DNA of 6,176 bases from Bacillota bacterium (GTDB lineage Bacteria; Bacillota_I; Bacilli_A; RFN20; CAG-826), in the NCBI GenBank assembly GCA_026387995.1, contig JAPLKQ010000139.1, positions 1-6,176 on the forward strand. The letters are read 5' to 3'. Positions 1-5,750 of this stretch are shown here, one piece after another. Below the pieces are notes generated by a model. It worked only from the letters and a program-made list of their open reading frames with translations, was not told the DNA's origin and ran no database searches. The translations under genes were made by a program, and so were the position numbers. Position 1 is the stretch's first letter, and the number at the start of each line of letters is the position of its first letter.

Positions 1-958
1 TAATCCGACCGTAATGAAATCCCGGTAAACCAGATGGGTGGCGACGCGATACGCTTCTTTGTCGCTCTGTGTTTCCCCCAAGGCCAAAAAGAAATCCTTT
101 AAGGGCATCGAGGAAAGATAGGAGTCGCCTTTGATTTCAGTGGGCTTACCGTCTTTAAGGTATTCGATATGGTCGATATGGTGGTCTTTGAGGACGACCT
201 TATTCACTTCAGCATTGAGAATCAGGGTACCGCCCATCTCCACGATGCGCTTGGCCATCGTTTCATAAAGTTGGCCAGGGCCTCTTTTCGGGTAAGCGAA
301 CTGTTCGATGAGCGAAGTTTCGACTTTTTTGCTGTTTTTGCCGCGGAACGGCTTGAGCAAGATGTTGCCGAGGGCTTTCGATAAGGAGAGGCCTTTGATG
401 CGTTGGGCACCCCAGGAAGCGTCGATATCGCGGGGGTGTCTGCCCCAGACTTTTTCGGTGTAATGTTCAAAGAACATATGGTATAAAGGACGGCCGAAGC
501 GGTTGACCATGAAATCCTCAAGGTTTTTCTCTTTGCGTTTAAAGACGGCCACGCCTAAATACCCGAAGCCGGATTTAACCGTGCGGCGGAAACCCATATT
601 CTTAAAGGTCTGCACTTTCATGGAGACCGGATAATCAAAGAACTTCTTTAAATAATAGATACGCGAGACCCGAGTGCGGATGAGCATGACTTCGTCGGAG
701 ACTTCCGGGTCAGGTCCGCCTAAGACAAGCGGTTTAGCCCGGTCAAGGATTTTATCATCCAACGAAGGCGCGCCTTGCGTGGGCAAGATTTCGTTCCAAA
801 GTGAGACGACGTCGGCGTTTTTGCTGAAAACTGATGCCGCCAACCATGCTGGAGGCTTCTAAAATAATCGGGGCGATATCGCTGGTCTTTAAGAGTTCAT
901 AGGCCGCGGTGAGGCCTGCCGGCCCGGCCCCGATGATGATGGCGGTTTTTTGAGTCAT
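1..958 (-). pseudogene. NAD(P)/FAD-dependent oxidoreductase (protoporphyrinogen oxidase/UGM-like), frameshifted, 3' end outside window
   Basis: This is a flavoprotein of the amine-oxidase/HemY-like group; its substrate cannot be told from sequence. The ATG at 958-956 follows AAAGGG (972-967) at good spacing. Residues 1-43 form a Rossmann start: GAGPAG (10-15) binds the dinucleotide, Glu34 would hold the ribose, and GGIS follows. The reading then jumps: from about 828 down to 1 a different frame (-1 strand, open throughout) continues with [18 protein letters not shown] and later EKVWGRHPRDIDASWGAQR, RIKGLSLSKAL and ETSLIEQFAYPKRGPGQ, all typical of this family. Relatives normally have about 17 residues (an RTV..Y.GNRMDIGGHRF-like stretch) between GGIS and FSK. 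So about 50 bp is missing here and the loss shifts the frame. No stop occurs in the downstream frame, so decay is recent or the break is an assembly error. The C-terminus lies left of the window. Family confidence is good; the broken state is seen directly. Confidence 0.8.
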
Positions 959-1014
959 TTATTTTACCCTTTAGTGAGAATTTGTAAATAAATTATCGCA
1001 TGAATTCGGCTTTA

Positions 1015-1043
1015 ATTATAGCATAAAAAATGAAGCGTTTAAA
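1015..1043 (-). promoter_or_regulatory. Promoter of the FAD oxidoreductase gene
   Basis: On the minus strand a perfect TATAAT (1020-1015) is preceded, after exactly 17 nt, by TTTAAA (1043-1038), a 4/6 match to the -35 consensus. It lies between the mgtE terminator and the oxidoreductase start, leaving a leader of about 50 nt. This suggests the oxidoreductase is transcribed separately from mgtE even though both point the same way. Confidence 0.65.
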
Positions 1044-1080
1044 ACCGCGTTATTTTTAGACAAGGAGCCCGTTTTGACAA

Positions 1081-1116
1081 AATAAAAGAGGCGCCCGCCG
1101 CGAGGACCGGCGCCTC
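1081..1116 (-). terminator. Intrinsic terminator of mgtE
   Basis: The minus strand reads GAGGCGCC, a 13-nt loop, then GGCGCCTC, a perfect 8-bp G+C-rich stem (1116-1109 with 1095-1088). TTTTATT follows directly (1087-1081). It starts 15 nt after the mgtE stop codon, where a terminator would be expected. Confidence 0.9.
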
Positions 1117-1130
1117 CACTTGTTTCGTGA

Positions 1131-2546
1131 TTAGAGGAGATTGAAAACGGAAGCAGAGAGGAAGAAGTAGAGAAGTAAGGCACAGACGTCGACGATGGTG
1201 GTCAGTAACGGGGAGGCCACGACCGCGGGGTCAAGGCCGACCGCTTTGGCGGCGAGGGGAAGCACAGCGCCGATCGTTTTGGAAAGGATGATGGCGCCGG
1301 CGAGCGTGAAGGCGACCAGCGCTGCCACGATACTAGCCTGTGCGAACCAAGACCAAACTGACAAACCCGCTAACGCATCGTATTCGAGGATGCCCGATCC
1401 AAATTCGAAAAGGACCCAGCCAAAGGCAAAGAGCCCGACAAAGGCGCTGACGATCAGCGAAATCCGCATTTCCTTCCAAATGACTTTAAGGAAGTCTTTG
1501 GGCGTGATTTCATTGAGGGCTAAACTGCGGGTCACGAGGACCGTCGTTTGGTTGCCGGCGTTGCCGCCGCCATCCATTAAAATCGGGATGAACGCTGCTA
1601 AAATCGGTAAGACCGCCAGCGAGTTTTCAAAGACGTTAAGGACAATCGAAGCGCCGATGCCAAGCACCAAAAGGATAATCAGCCAAGGGATGCACTTTTT
1701 CGCTAATGTCCAGACGGAGGATTTGATGTAGGAATCTTCAAGAGGACTGACGGCGGCCATCTTCGCCATGTCTTCACTGACTTGTTGCTCGATGACATCG
1801 ATGACATCGTCGACGGTGACGATGCCGACGAGGCGGTGGTCTTCGTTTAAAACCGGCATGGCGTTTAGGTTATAACGTTTAAAGTCGCGGGCGACTTCTT
1901 CTTGGTCCGTCGTGACTTCGACCGCGGTGAAATCGGTGGCCATGATTTCGGTGAGTCGTTGGTTCGGTTCGCTAAAGATCAAATCGTCGAGGGCCACGGT
2001 GCCGACGAGGTTCCGTTGATCATCGATGACGAAGTTCGTGTAGACGGTTTCGGCTTCACGGCCGATTTTACGGATGGCATTCAGGGCTTCCTCAACGGTC
2101 ATGACGCTGTTCAAGGTCACGTATTCCGTGGTCATGATCGATCCGGCGGTGTTGACTTTATAGTTTAAAAGCAGGTTAACGACCTCGCGTGTTTGCTTGT
2201 CCGTGACGTTTAAGACCCGCTCAACGAGGTTCGAGGGCATGTCGATCAAGAAGTCGGCGATATCGTCCGTATAGGAAGAGGCGATGAGGGTCATCAGGTC
2301 TTTGTCGGTAAAGAGGCGGACCAGTTTTTCTTGGACTTCTGGAGCCAAATAAGAGAAAAACTCTGCCGTATACTCGCTTTTGACGGTTTTGAAGATGAAG
2401 AGCAGTTCGCTTGGGTCATCAATGTGATTGGCAACGTCGGCGATGTCGATGAGGGCGATACTCTCGAAAAGCTCACGCAGGGCGATGACGTTTTTTTCAT
2501 GGATGAGTTTTTCGAGGATTTCGAGGTTAAATGCTTCCTTTTCCAT
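1131..2546 (-). CDS. mgtE: Magnesium transporter MgtE (CBS-domain Mg2+ channel)
   Basis: The 471-residue product matches the usual length of MgtE, a dimeric inner-membrane Mg2+ channel gated by cytosolic Mg2+. Residues 1-130 are the helical N domain. Two CBS domains follow at about 136-197 (SIMTTEYVTL...VGTVALDDL) and 200-258 (IMATDFTAVE...VGIVTVDDVIDV). A connecting helix leads to five membrane segments at roughly 287-306, 311-340, 362-381, 402-423 and 445-468. The family motif GGGNAGNQ is at 326-333. Asp453, in TTIVDVCALL, aligns with the pore Mg2+-binding aspartate of Thermus thermophilus MgtE (Asp432, from knowledge of that structure); the flanking residues here are CA rather than the common TG. 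The ATG is supported by GGAGG (2560-2556) nine nt upstream. The leader is too short for an M-box riboswitch, so control is probably at the protein level through the N and CBS domains. Confidence 0.96.
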   Translation of the reverse strand: MEKEAFNLEILEKLIHEKNVIALRELFESIALIDIADVANHIDDPSELLFIFKTVKSEYTAEFFSYLAPEVQEKLVRLFTDKDLMTLIASSYTDDIADFLIDMPSNLVERVLNVTDKQTREVVNLLLNYKVNTAGSIMTTEYVTLNSVMTVEEALNAIRKIGREAETVYTNFVIDDQRNLVGTVALDDLIFSEPNQRLTEIMATDFTAVEVTTDQEEVARDFKRYNLNAMPVLNEDHRLVGIVTVDDVIDVIEQQVSEDMAKMAAVSPLEDSYIKSSVWTLAKKCIPWLIILLVLGIGASIVLNVFENSLAVLPILAAFIPILMDGGGNAGNQTTVLVTRSLALNEITPKDFLKVIWKEMRISLIVSAFVGLFAFGWVLFEFGSGILEYDALAGLSVWSWFAQASIVAALVAFTLAGAIILSKTIGAVLPLAAKAVGLDPAVVASPLLTTIVDVCALLLYFFLSASVFNLL

Positions 2547-2573
2547 AAAGGGTTTCCTCCGCTAACTGAGACC

Positions 2574-2579
2574 ATTATA
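2574..2579 (-). promoter_or_regulatory. -10 element of the mgtE promoter
   Basis: A perfect TATAAT lies on the minus strand 27 nt before the mgtE start codon. No good -35 hexamer is found at 16-18 nt (TTTCTT at 17 nt matches only 2/6). Transcription from here would give a leader of only about 20 nt carrying the ribosome binding site. Confidence 0.5.
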
Positions 2580-2682
2580 AAAGGTTTATTTTCCCAAAGA
2601 AAGGAGCAATTCGAATATTTTGTGAAAAGGTGAAATGAAAGCATGAGAAGACCCAAAAAAGAGCCGATAAACTTGGTCTTTC

Positions 2683-2710
2683 TTGCAATTTTTTATATTA
2701 ACAATATAAT
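2683..2710 (+). promoter_or_regulatory. Promoter of the pduL-TSCPD unit
   Basis: TTGCAA (2683-2688, 4/6) and a perfect TATAAT (2705-2710) are 16 nt apart. The predicted start near 2717 leaves a leader of about 20 nt before the pduL ATG. An inverted repeat AAGACC (2648-2653) / GGTCTT (2675-2680) sits just upstream of the -35 element; it could be an operator or chance. The same 190-bp gap holds the divergent mgtE promoter. Confidence 0.7.
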
Positions 2711-2722
2711 TAACGTTGGAAC

Positions 2723-2727
2723 AGGAG
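2723..2727 (+). promoter_or_regulatory. Ribosome binding site deciding the pduL start
   Basis: AGGAG lies nine nt before the ATG at 2737. An in-frame TTG at 2716 would extend the protein by seven residues, but it lies upstream of this site, has no Shine-Dalgarno of its own, and coincides with the predicted transcription start. The ATG is therefore the start. Confidence 0.8.
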
Positions 2728-2736
2728 AACTCTATC

Positions 2737-3309
2737 ATGAAACCAATTTTAATCGAAACCAGCGCTCGTCACATCCACGTGACCGAAGCGGACTTACATA
2801 CCCTTTGCGGCAAGGATTTTAAACTTTCGCCCCGCAAGGAATTGTCGCAACCGGGTCAGTACGTATCTGACGTCCGGCTGAATATCGTCGGCCCGAAAAA
2901 GACCTTGGAAGGCGTTTCCATCCTCGGCCCGTGCCGCAAAGCCACCCAGATTGAAGTGTCGCTCACCGATGCCAGAAGTTTAGGCGTGACCGCCCCCATC
3001 CGCGAATCCGGCGACATTACCGGCTCTTCCCCGGTTACCATTGTCGGCCCGGTCGGACAAGTCGTTCTTAAAGAAGGCCTCATCATTGCCAAACGGCATA
3101 TCCATATGGTGGCTAAAGACGCTGCCGAATTTGGCGTCAAGAATGGTCAAATCGTTTCTGTCAAAATCGACTCCGCCGAACGCTCCCTCATCTTTGGTGA
3201 TGTGGTGGTCCGCGTAAGAGAAGACTTTGCGCTGGCAATGCATATCGATACCGATGAGAGTAACGCTGCCGGATTATCCGGGGTCGTCTACGGGACCATC
3301 GTTAAATAA
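2737..3309 (+). CDS. pduL: PduL-type phosphate propanoyltransferase / phosphotransacylase
   Basis: This enzyme interconverts acyl-CoA plus phosphate and acyl-phosphate plus CoA (propionyl or acetyl), a two-zinc enzyme unrelated to Pta. The 190-residue protein shows the two PTAC half-domains: RHIHVTEADL (11-20) with LSQPGQ (36-41), and AKRHIHM (118-124) with FGVKNGQIVSV. The metal ligands expected from the known PduL structure are all present: His12, His14, Glu73, His121, His123 and His169 in MHIDTDESNAA. Arg67, in GPCRKATQIE, matches the conserved phosphate-binding arginine, and RESGD is at 89-93. There is no N-terminal extension that could act as a microcompartment targeting peptide, and no shell genes are nearby. 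It is therefore probably a cytosolic housekeeping phosphotransacylase working with an acetate kinase encoded elsewhere (inference). The TSCPD gene follows 39 nt downstream and is probably cotranscribed. Confidence 0.93.
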   Translation: MKPILIETSARHIHVTEADLHTLCGKDFKLSPRKELSQPGQYVSDVRLNIVGPKKTLEGVSILGPCRKATQIEVSLTDARSLGVTAPIRESGDITGSSPVTIVGPVGQVVLKEGLIIAKRHIHMVAKDAAEFGVKNGQIVSVKIDSAERSLIFGDVVVRVREDFALAMHIDTDESNAAGLSGVVYGTIVK

Positions 3310-3348
3310 CTTATTTATTCTTATCTGAATATAGAAAGCGGTGTTGTT

Positions 3349-3624
3349 ATGGAAGAGTTCGTATTTAAGCCTCAAGGCGTGTGTTCGCGTGCTTTTCTCA
3401 TCCGCCACGAAAACGGCATCATCGTCAAGTTTGAAGCCATCGGCGGATGCTCCGGCAATCTTGCCGCGATCAGCCGTTTGATCGAAGGACGGCCGATGTC
3501 GGAAATAGCGGATAAACTGGGCGGCACCCACTGCGGAAGCCGTCTTTCCAGTTGCCCCGATCAACTCTCGGTTTCATTCTTCTCGTTATTCTTGACGGGC
3601 TTAGCCATTTCGTCGATAATATAA
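3349..3624 (+). CDS. Four-cysteine TSCPD domain-containing protein (TIGR03905-like), unusual C-terminal tail
   Basis: This small protein of unknown function is related to the TSCPD domain found at the end of B12-dependent ribonucleotide reductases. Of 91 residues, about 1-73 match the family: FKPQGVCS (6-13), IGGCSGNLAAISRLIEG (31-47) and HCGSRLSSCPDQL (61-73). The four conserved cysteines, Cys12, Cys34, Cys62 and Cys69, are present and probably bind a metal (inference). Family members usually end about ten residues after CPDQL with a polar helix. Here the frame continues as SVSFFSLFLTGLAISSII, hydrophobic and unlike the family. That part of the gene also contains the metK promoter, so the tail may result from 3' truncation or a frame change. 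The ribosome binding site is weak (AAAGCGG about eight nt upstream). Family assignment is firm; the exact C-terminus and role are uncertain. Confidence 0.85.
   Translation: MEEFVFKPQGVCSRAFLIRHENGIIVKFEAIGGCSGNLAAISRLIEGRPMSEIADKLGGTHCGSRLSSCPDQLSVSFFSLFLTGLAISSII
3592..3620 (+). promoter_or_regulatory. Promoter of the metK leader
   Basis: TTGACG (3592-3597) and GATAAT (3615-3620) are exactly 17 nt apart, each 5/6 to consensus. This is the best complete promoter in the window. Transcription would start near 3627, just before the first strand of the riboswitch P1 helix. The promoter lies entirely inside the last codons of the TSCPD gene. Confidence 0.75.
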
Positions 3625-3639
3625 CCGAAAACAAAATAC

Positions 3640-3744
3640 GTTTCATCCAGAACTGCGTCATACAAGGACGAAAAAACGCAGTAGCAACTCTGCCGTTGGC
3701 AGTAAGTGCTCTTCCTCAGCGAGGTCCACCTCGAGCGATGAAAC
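3640..3744 (+). ncRNA. SAM-I-clan (S-box-like) riboswitch aptamer in the metK leader
   Basis: The leader folds by hand into the SAM-I layout. P1 is GTTTCATC (3640-3647) with GATGAAAC (3737-3744), 8 bp perfect. J1/2 is CAGA, as in many S-boxes. P2 is ACTGCGT (3652-3658) with ACGCAGT (3676-3682), and an A-rich 3' side. GCAACT (3684-3689) opens P3, whose ACT pairs with AGT (3705-3707), plus CTGCC/GGCAG (3690-3694/3698-3702). J3/4 is TGCTCTTCC. P4 is CGAGG/CCTCG (3720-3724/3729-3733) with loop TCCA. The P2 loop AGGA (3665-3668) can pair with TCCT (3713-3716), the pseudoknot position of SAM-I. GCAAC...GTGCT matches the consensus GCAACC...GGUGCU with compensated changes. The position before metK and a terminator downstream support binding of S-adenosylmethionine. 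The core deviates from consensus, so SAM-I versus a variant subclass is open. Confidence 0.75.
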
Positions 3745-3761
3745 CGGAACCCTGTCTTAAT

Positions 3762-3792
3762 GACTTTCCGGCTGTGGAAAGTCTTTTGTTTT
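3762..3792 (+). terminator. Riboswitch-controlled intrinsic terminator (attenuator) before metK
   Basis: GACTTTCC (3762-3769), loop GGCTGT and GGAAAGTC (3776-3783) form a perfect 8-bp stem followed by TTTTGTTTT, ending four nt before the metK AAGGAG. CCGGAA (3744-3749), which abuts and shares one base with the P1 3' strand, can pair with TTCCGG (3766-3771) in the terminator as an antiterminator. Expected logic: ligand stabilises P1, the terminator forms and metK is off; without ligand the antiterminator allows read-through. Confidence 0.85.
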
Positions 3793-3805
3793 AAAAGGAG
3801 AAAAT

Positions 3806-4987
3806 ATGAGCGAAAAAATCTTGTTTACCAGTGAGTCCGTGAGTGAAGGACATCCCGACAAGCTCTGTGACCAAATCAGCGATGCTATCTTAGATTATTG
3901 CCTTTCCGTCGACCCGAACGCCCGCGTCGCCGCCGAGTGTTTTGCCACGACTGAACTGATCTTCATCGCCGGCGAAATCACCATCTCGTGCAAGCAAGAA
4001 CTCTTGCCCGATTATGAAAAGATTGCCCGTGGCGTACTTCGTAAAGTCGGCTACGTCCGTCCCGAACTCGGGATTGGCGCTGACGAATGCCGCGTGATGG
4101 TCAATATCAAAGCCCAAAGCCCAGACATCGCCCAAGGCGTCGACCGAGGCAGCAAACCGGAAGACATGGGCGCCGGGGACCAAGGCATCATGTTCGGCTA
4201 TGCCAGCAACGAAAACCCGGGCTATATGCCGCTCGCGGTGGTCGTTGCCCACAAACTGATGCGCTTTGCCTCGATTGCCCGTAAAAAAGGCGTTTTCAAA
4301 TGGGCCCGTCCCGACATGAAATCACAAGTGACCATCGACTATACCGACCCGAAACATCCGCGTGTTGACACGGTGCTTATGTCCGTCCAGCACGAACCGG
4401 ATGCTGACTTACCGGAATTCAAAAAATACATCTATGAAAAAATCATGAAACCGGTGGTCCGCACCTTCGGTCTCAATGACGATTTTAAATACTTGATCAA
4501 TCCCACCGGGCGCTTCGTCATCGGCGGTCCCGAAGGGGATACCGGTCTGACCGGCCGCAAGATCATCGTCGACACCTATGGCGGCGCCGCCCGTCACGGC
4601 GGTGGCAGCTTCTCCGGGAAAGACCCGAGCAAAGTTGACCGTAGCGCGACTTACATGGCCCGTTATATTGCCAAGAACTTAGTGGCTGCCGGCGTGGCCG
4701 AGCGGCTGGAAGTACAACTCAGTTATGCCATTGGCGTGCCGGAACCGCTCAGTTACGCGATTGCCACTTTTGGAACGTCGCATTATTCCGACGAAGTGAT
4801 TTTGACGATTATCAAGAGACTCTTTGACTGCCGTCCCGGCATCATCATCCGCGACTTCTCCCTGACCCACCCCAAATTCAAATACGAGGATTTGGCGTGC
4901 TATGGCCACTTCGGGCGCCCCGATATGGACCTGCCATGGGAAAAGCTCGATAAAGTCGAAGCAATCAAGGCTTTATTACCGAAGTAA
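3806..4987 (+). CDS. metK: S-adenosylmethionine synthetase (methionine adenosyltransferase)
   Basis: This cytosolic enzyme makes S-adenosylmethionine from ATP and methionine, releasing phosphate and pyrophosphate, and needs Mg2+ and K+. The 393 residues fit the family length and three-domain layout. Motifs in order: GHPDK (15-19, His16 and Asp18 at the ATP/Mg site), the QSPDIAQGV loop (104-112), GAGDQGIMFGYA (122-133), INPTGRFVIGGP (231-242), GDTGLTGRKIIVDTYGG (244-260) and the phosphate-binding loop GGGSFSGKDPSKVDRS (265-280), where Ser268 replaces the common Ala. YGHFGR, typical of the C-terminal region, is also present. The enzyme looks intact. The ATG at 3806 follows AAGGAG (3795-3800) with five nt spacing. 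The gene has its own promoter, a SAM-I-like leader and an attenuator, so it is predicted to be repressed by its own product. hpf begins 109 nt downstream. Confidence 0.98.
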   Translation: MSEKILFTSESVSEGHPDKLCDQISDAILDYCLSVDPNARVAAECFATTELIFIAGEITISCKQELLPDYEKIARGVLRKVGYVRPELGIGADECRVMVNIKAQSPDIAQGVDRGSKPEDMGAGDQGIMFGYASNENPGYMPLAVVVAHKLMRFASIARKKGVFKWARPDMKSQVTIDYTDPKHPRVDTVLMSVQHEPDADLPEFKKYIYEKIMKPVVRTFGLNDDFKYLINPTGRFVIGGPEGDTGLTGRKIIVDTYGGAARHGGGSFSGKDPSKVDRSATYMARYIAKNLVAAGVAERLEVQLSYAIGVPEPLSYAIATFGTSHYSDEVILTIIKRLFDCRPGIIIRDFSLTHPKFKYEDLACYGHFGRPDMDLPWEKLDKVEAIKALLPK

Positions 4988-5005
4988 CAGAGCCATTTAT
5001 ATCGC

Positions 5006-5037
5006 AAACTTTTGCTTAAACCCTACCAAAGTTTTTT
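5006..5037 (+). terminator. Possible weak terminator after metK
   Basis: AAACTTT (5006-5012) can pair with AAAGTTT (5028-5034) around a 15-nt loop, with a run of six T's at 5032-5037. The stem is A+T-rich and overlaps the T run, so termination would be weak and hpf may be partly read from the metK promoter. Confidence 0.3.
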
Positions 5038-5059
5038 AAATATGCGACAATATAAATGT

Positions 5060-5079
5060 AAGGTTGCCTCGGCAACTTT
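5060..5079 (+). other. Hairpin in the hpf leader
   Basis: AAGGTTGC (5060-5067), tetraloop CTCG and GCAACTTT (5072-5079) form an 8-bp stem with one G-T pair, ending two nt before the AAAGGGG ribosome binding site of hpf. A TATAAA (5051-5056) lies just upstream without a convincing -35 element. The hairpin could stabilise the transcript end or affect translation; it lacks a separate U-tract and is not a convincing terminator. Confidence 0.45.
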
Positions 5080-5096
5080 TGAAAGGGGATAATCAT

Positions 5097-5648
5097 ATGA
5101 AATATGAAGTCATCGGTAAAAACATCTCGGTTACCGACGCAATTAAGGCTGTCGTCATGAAGAAGCTGTCGCGCATGAACAAATACTTCATTATTACGGA
5201 CGATGTCAACTGCCGCGCTGTCGTGATGAGCTACAAAGAAGGGGCCAAAGTCGAGGTCACCATCTTCACGAAGATGATGGACTTCCGGGCCGAAGTCGCC
5301 AATCCTGATTTATACGCCGCCGTCGATCTGGCCATCGATAAGCTCGAAGGGCAGATGCGTAAACTGAAAACCCGTTTAGACCGTCGCAATAAAACCAGTC
5401 TCGGAGAATCCATCGCCTTCGCCAACTTCGAAGCCGATGAATCCGCTGCCATACAAGACCAAGTGGTCCGAACCAAGAGTCTCTATCTCGATCCGATGTC
5501 GTTAGAAGAAGCCATCACCCGGATGGAAGCCCTCGGGCACAATTTCGTCCTCTATCTCGATGGTGACGATGAGCTGATGAGCGTGCTCTACCGGCGTAAC
5601 GATGGGGGCTACGGTCTCATCCAAGCCGAGAACAAAATGGCCAAGTAA
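5097..5648 (+). CDS. hpf: Ribosome hibernation promoting factor, long form
   Basis: Long HPF binds the 30S subunit in slow growth and dimerises 70S ribosomes into inactive 100S particles. The 183-residue length is that of the long form found in Bacillota, not the ~95-residue gammaproteobacterial HPF. The N-terminal S30AE domain covers about residues 1-98, with KYEVIGKNISVTDAI at the start and DLYAAVDLAIDKLEGQMRKL (71-90). After a short linker, the C-terminal dimerisation domain covers about 121-178, with VVRTKSLYLDPMSLEEAI (123-140) and LYRRNDGGYGLI (164-175). The ATG at 5097 is chosen because AAAGGGG (5082-5088) lies eight nt upstream; an in-frame TTG at 5064 falls inside the leader hairpin and lacks a binding site. 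The gene is followed by a strong terminator. Its own promoter is unclear. Confidence 0.95.
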   Translation: MKYEVIGKNISVTDAIKAVVMKKLSRMNKYFIITDDVNCRAVVMSYKEGAKVEVTIFTKMMDFRAEVANPDLYAAVDLAIDKLEGQMRKLKTRLDRRNKTSLGESIAFANFEADESAAIQDQVVRTKSLYLDPMSLEEAITRMEALGHNFVLYLDGDDELMSVLYRRNDGGYGLIQAENKMAK

Positions 5649-5652
5649 AGCC

Positions 5653-5687
5653 AAAGAGGACTTCGGTCCTCTTTTTTTTATTTTTTT
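5653..5687 (+). terminator. Intrinsic terminator of hpf with UUCG tetraloop
   Basis: AAAGAGGAC (5653-5661), loop TTCG and GTCCTCTTT (5666-5674) form a perfect 9-bp stem closed by the very stable C(UUCG)G tetraloop, followed by a long T run with one A. It begins four nt after the hpf stop codon. Confidence 0.96.
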
Positions 5688-5724
5688 ATGCTTCATACGG
5701 GACTAGAAACATGATCTTTTAGTG

Positions 5725-5730
5725 TATAAT
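5725..5730 (+). promoter_or_regulatory. -10 element of the HAD hydrolase promoter
   Basis: A perfect TATAAT lies between the hpf terminator and the next gene, 20 nt before its ATG. No recognisable -35 hexamer stands at 16-18 nt. TG lies directly before it, near but not at the extended -10 spacing. Position after a strong terminator supports use. Confidence 0.5.
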
Positions 5731-5750
5731 AATAAAACGTAGGTGATGTC

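Noticed and set aside
820..836. Programmed ribosomal frameshift in the oxidoreductase gene
   Set aside because: Frameshifting would not restore the missing GGHRF-like segment, and no strong slippery heptamer with downstream structure was seen at the junction.
1195..2168. Plus-strand open frames opposite mgtE
   Set aside because: They are antisense shadows of a clearly conserved membrane protein gene, with no homology-like content or ribosome binding sites.
2716..2736. Upstream TTG start for pduL
   Set aside because: It lies upstream of the AGGAG site and at about the predicted transcription start; the ATG at 2737 has proper spacing.
2643..2822. Small open frame starting ATG at 2643 in the mgtE-pduL gap
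   Set aside because: It runs through the pduL promoter and into pduL in another frame, giving a low-complexity product with no family resemblance; treated as chance.
3700..3792. T-box or SMK-box (SAM-III) element before metK
   Set aside because: No T-box AGGGUGG-type antiterminator sequence is present, and the four-helix layout enclosed by P1 with a transcription terminator does not fit the SMK box, which acts on translation.
3552..3794. 80-codon plus-strand open frame across the metK leader
   Set aside because: It covers the promoter, riboswitch and terminator, has no ribosome binding site, and its product resembles nothing; the RNA structure explains the region better.
5064..5096. Upstream TTG start for hpf
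   Set aside because: It falls within a hairpin stem, has no binding site, and orthologues start at the MKYEVIGKN-like sequence encoded from 5097.
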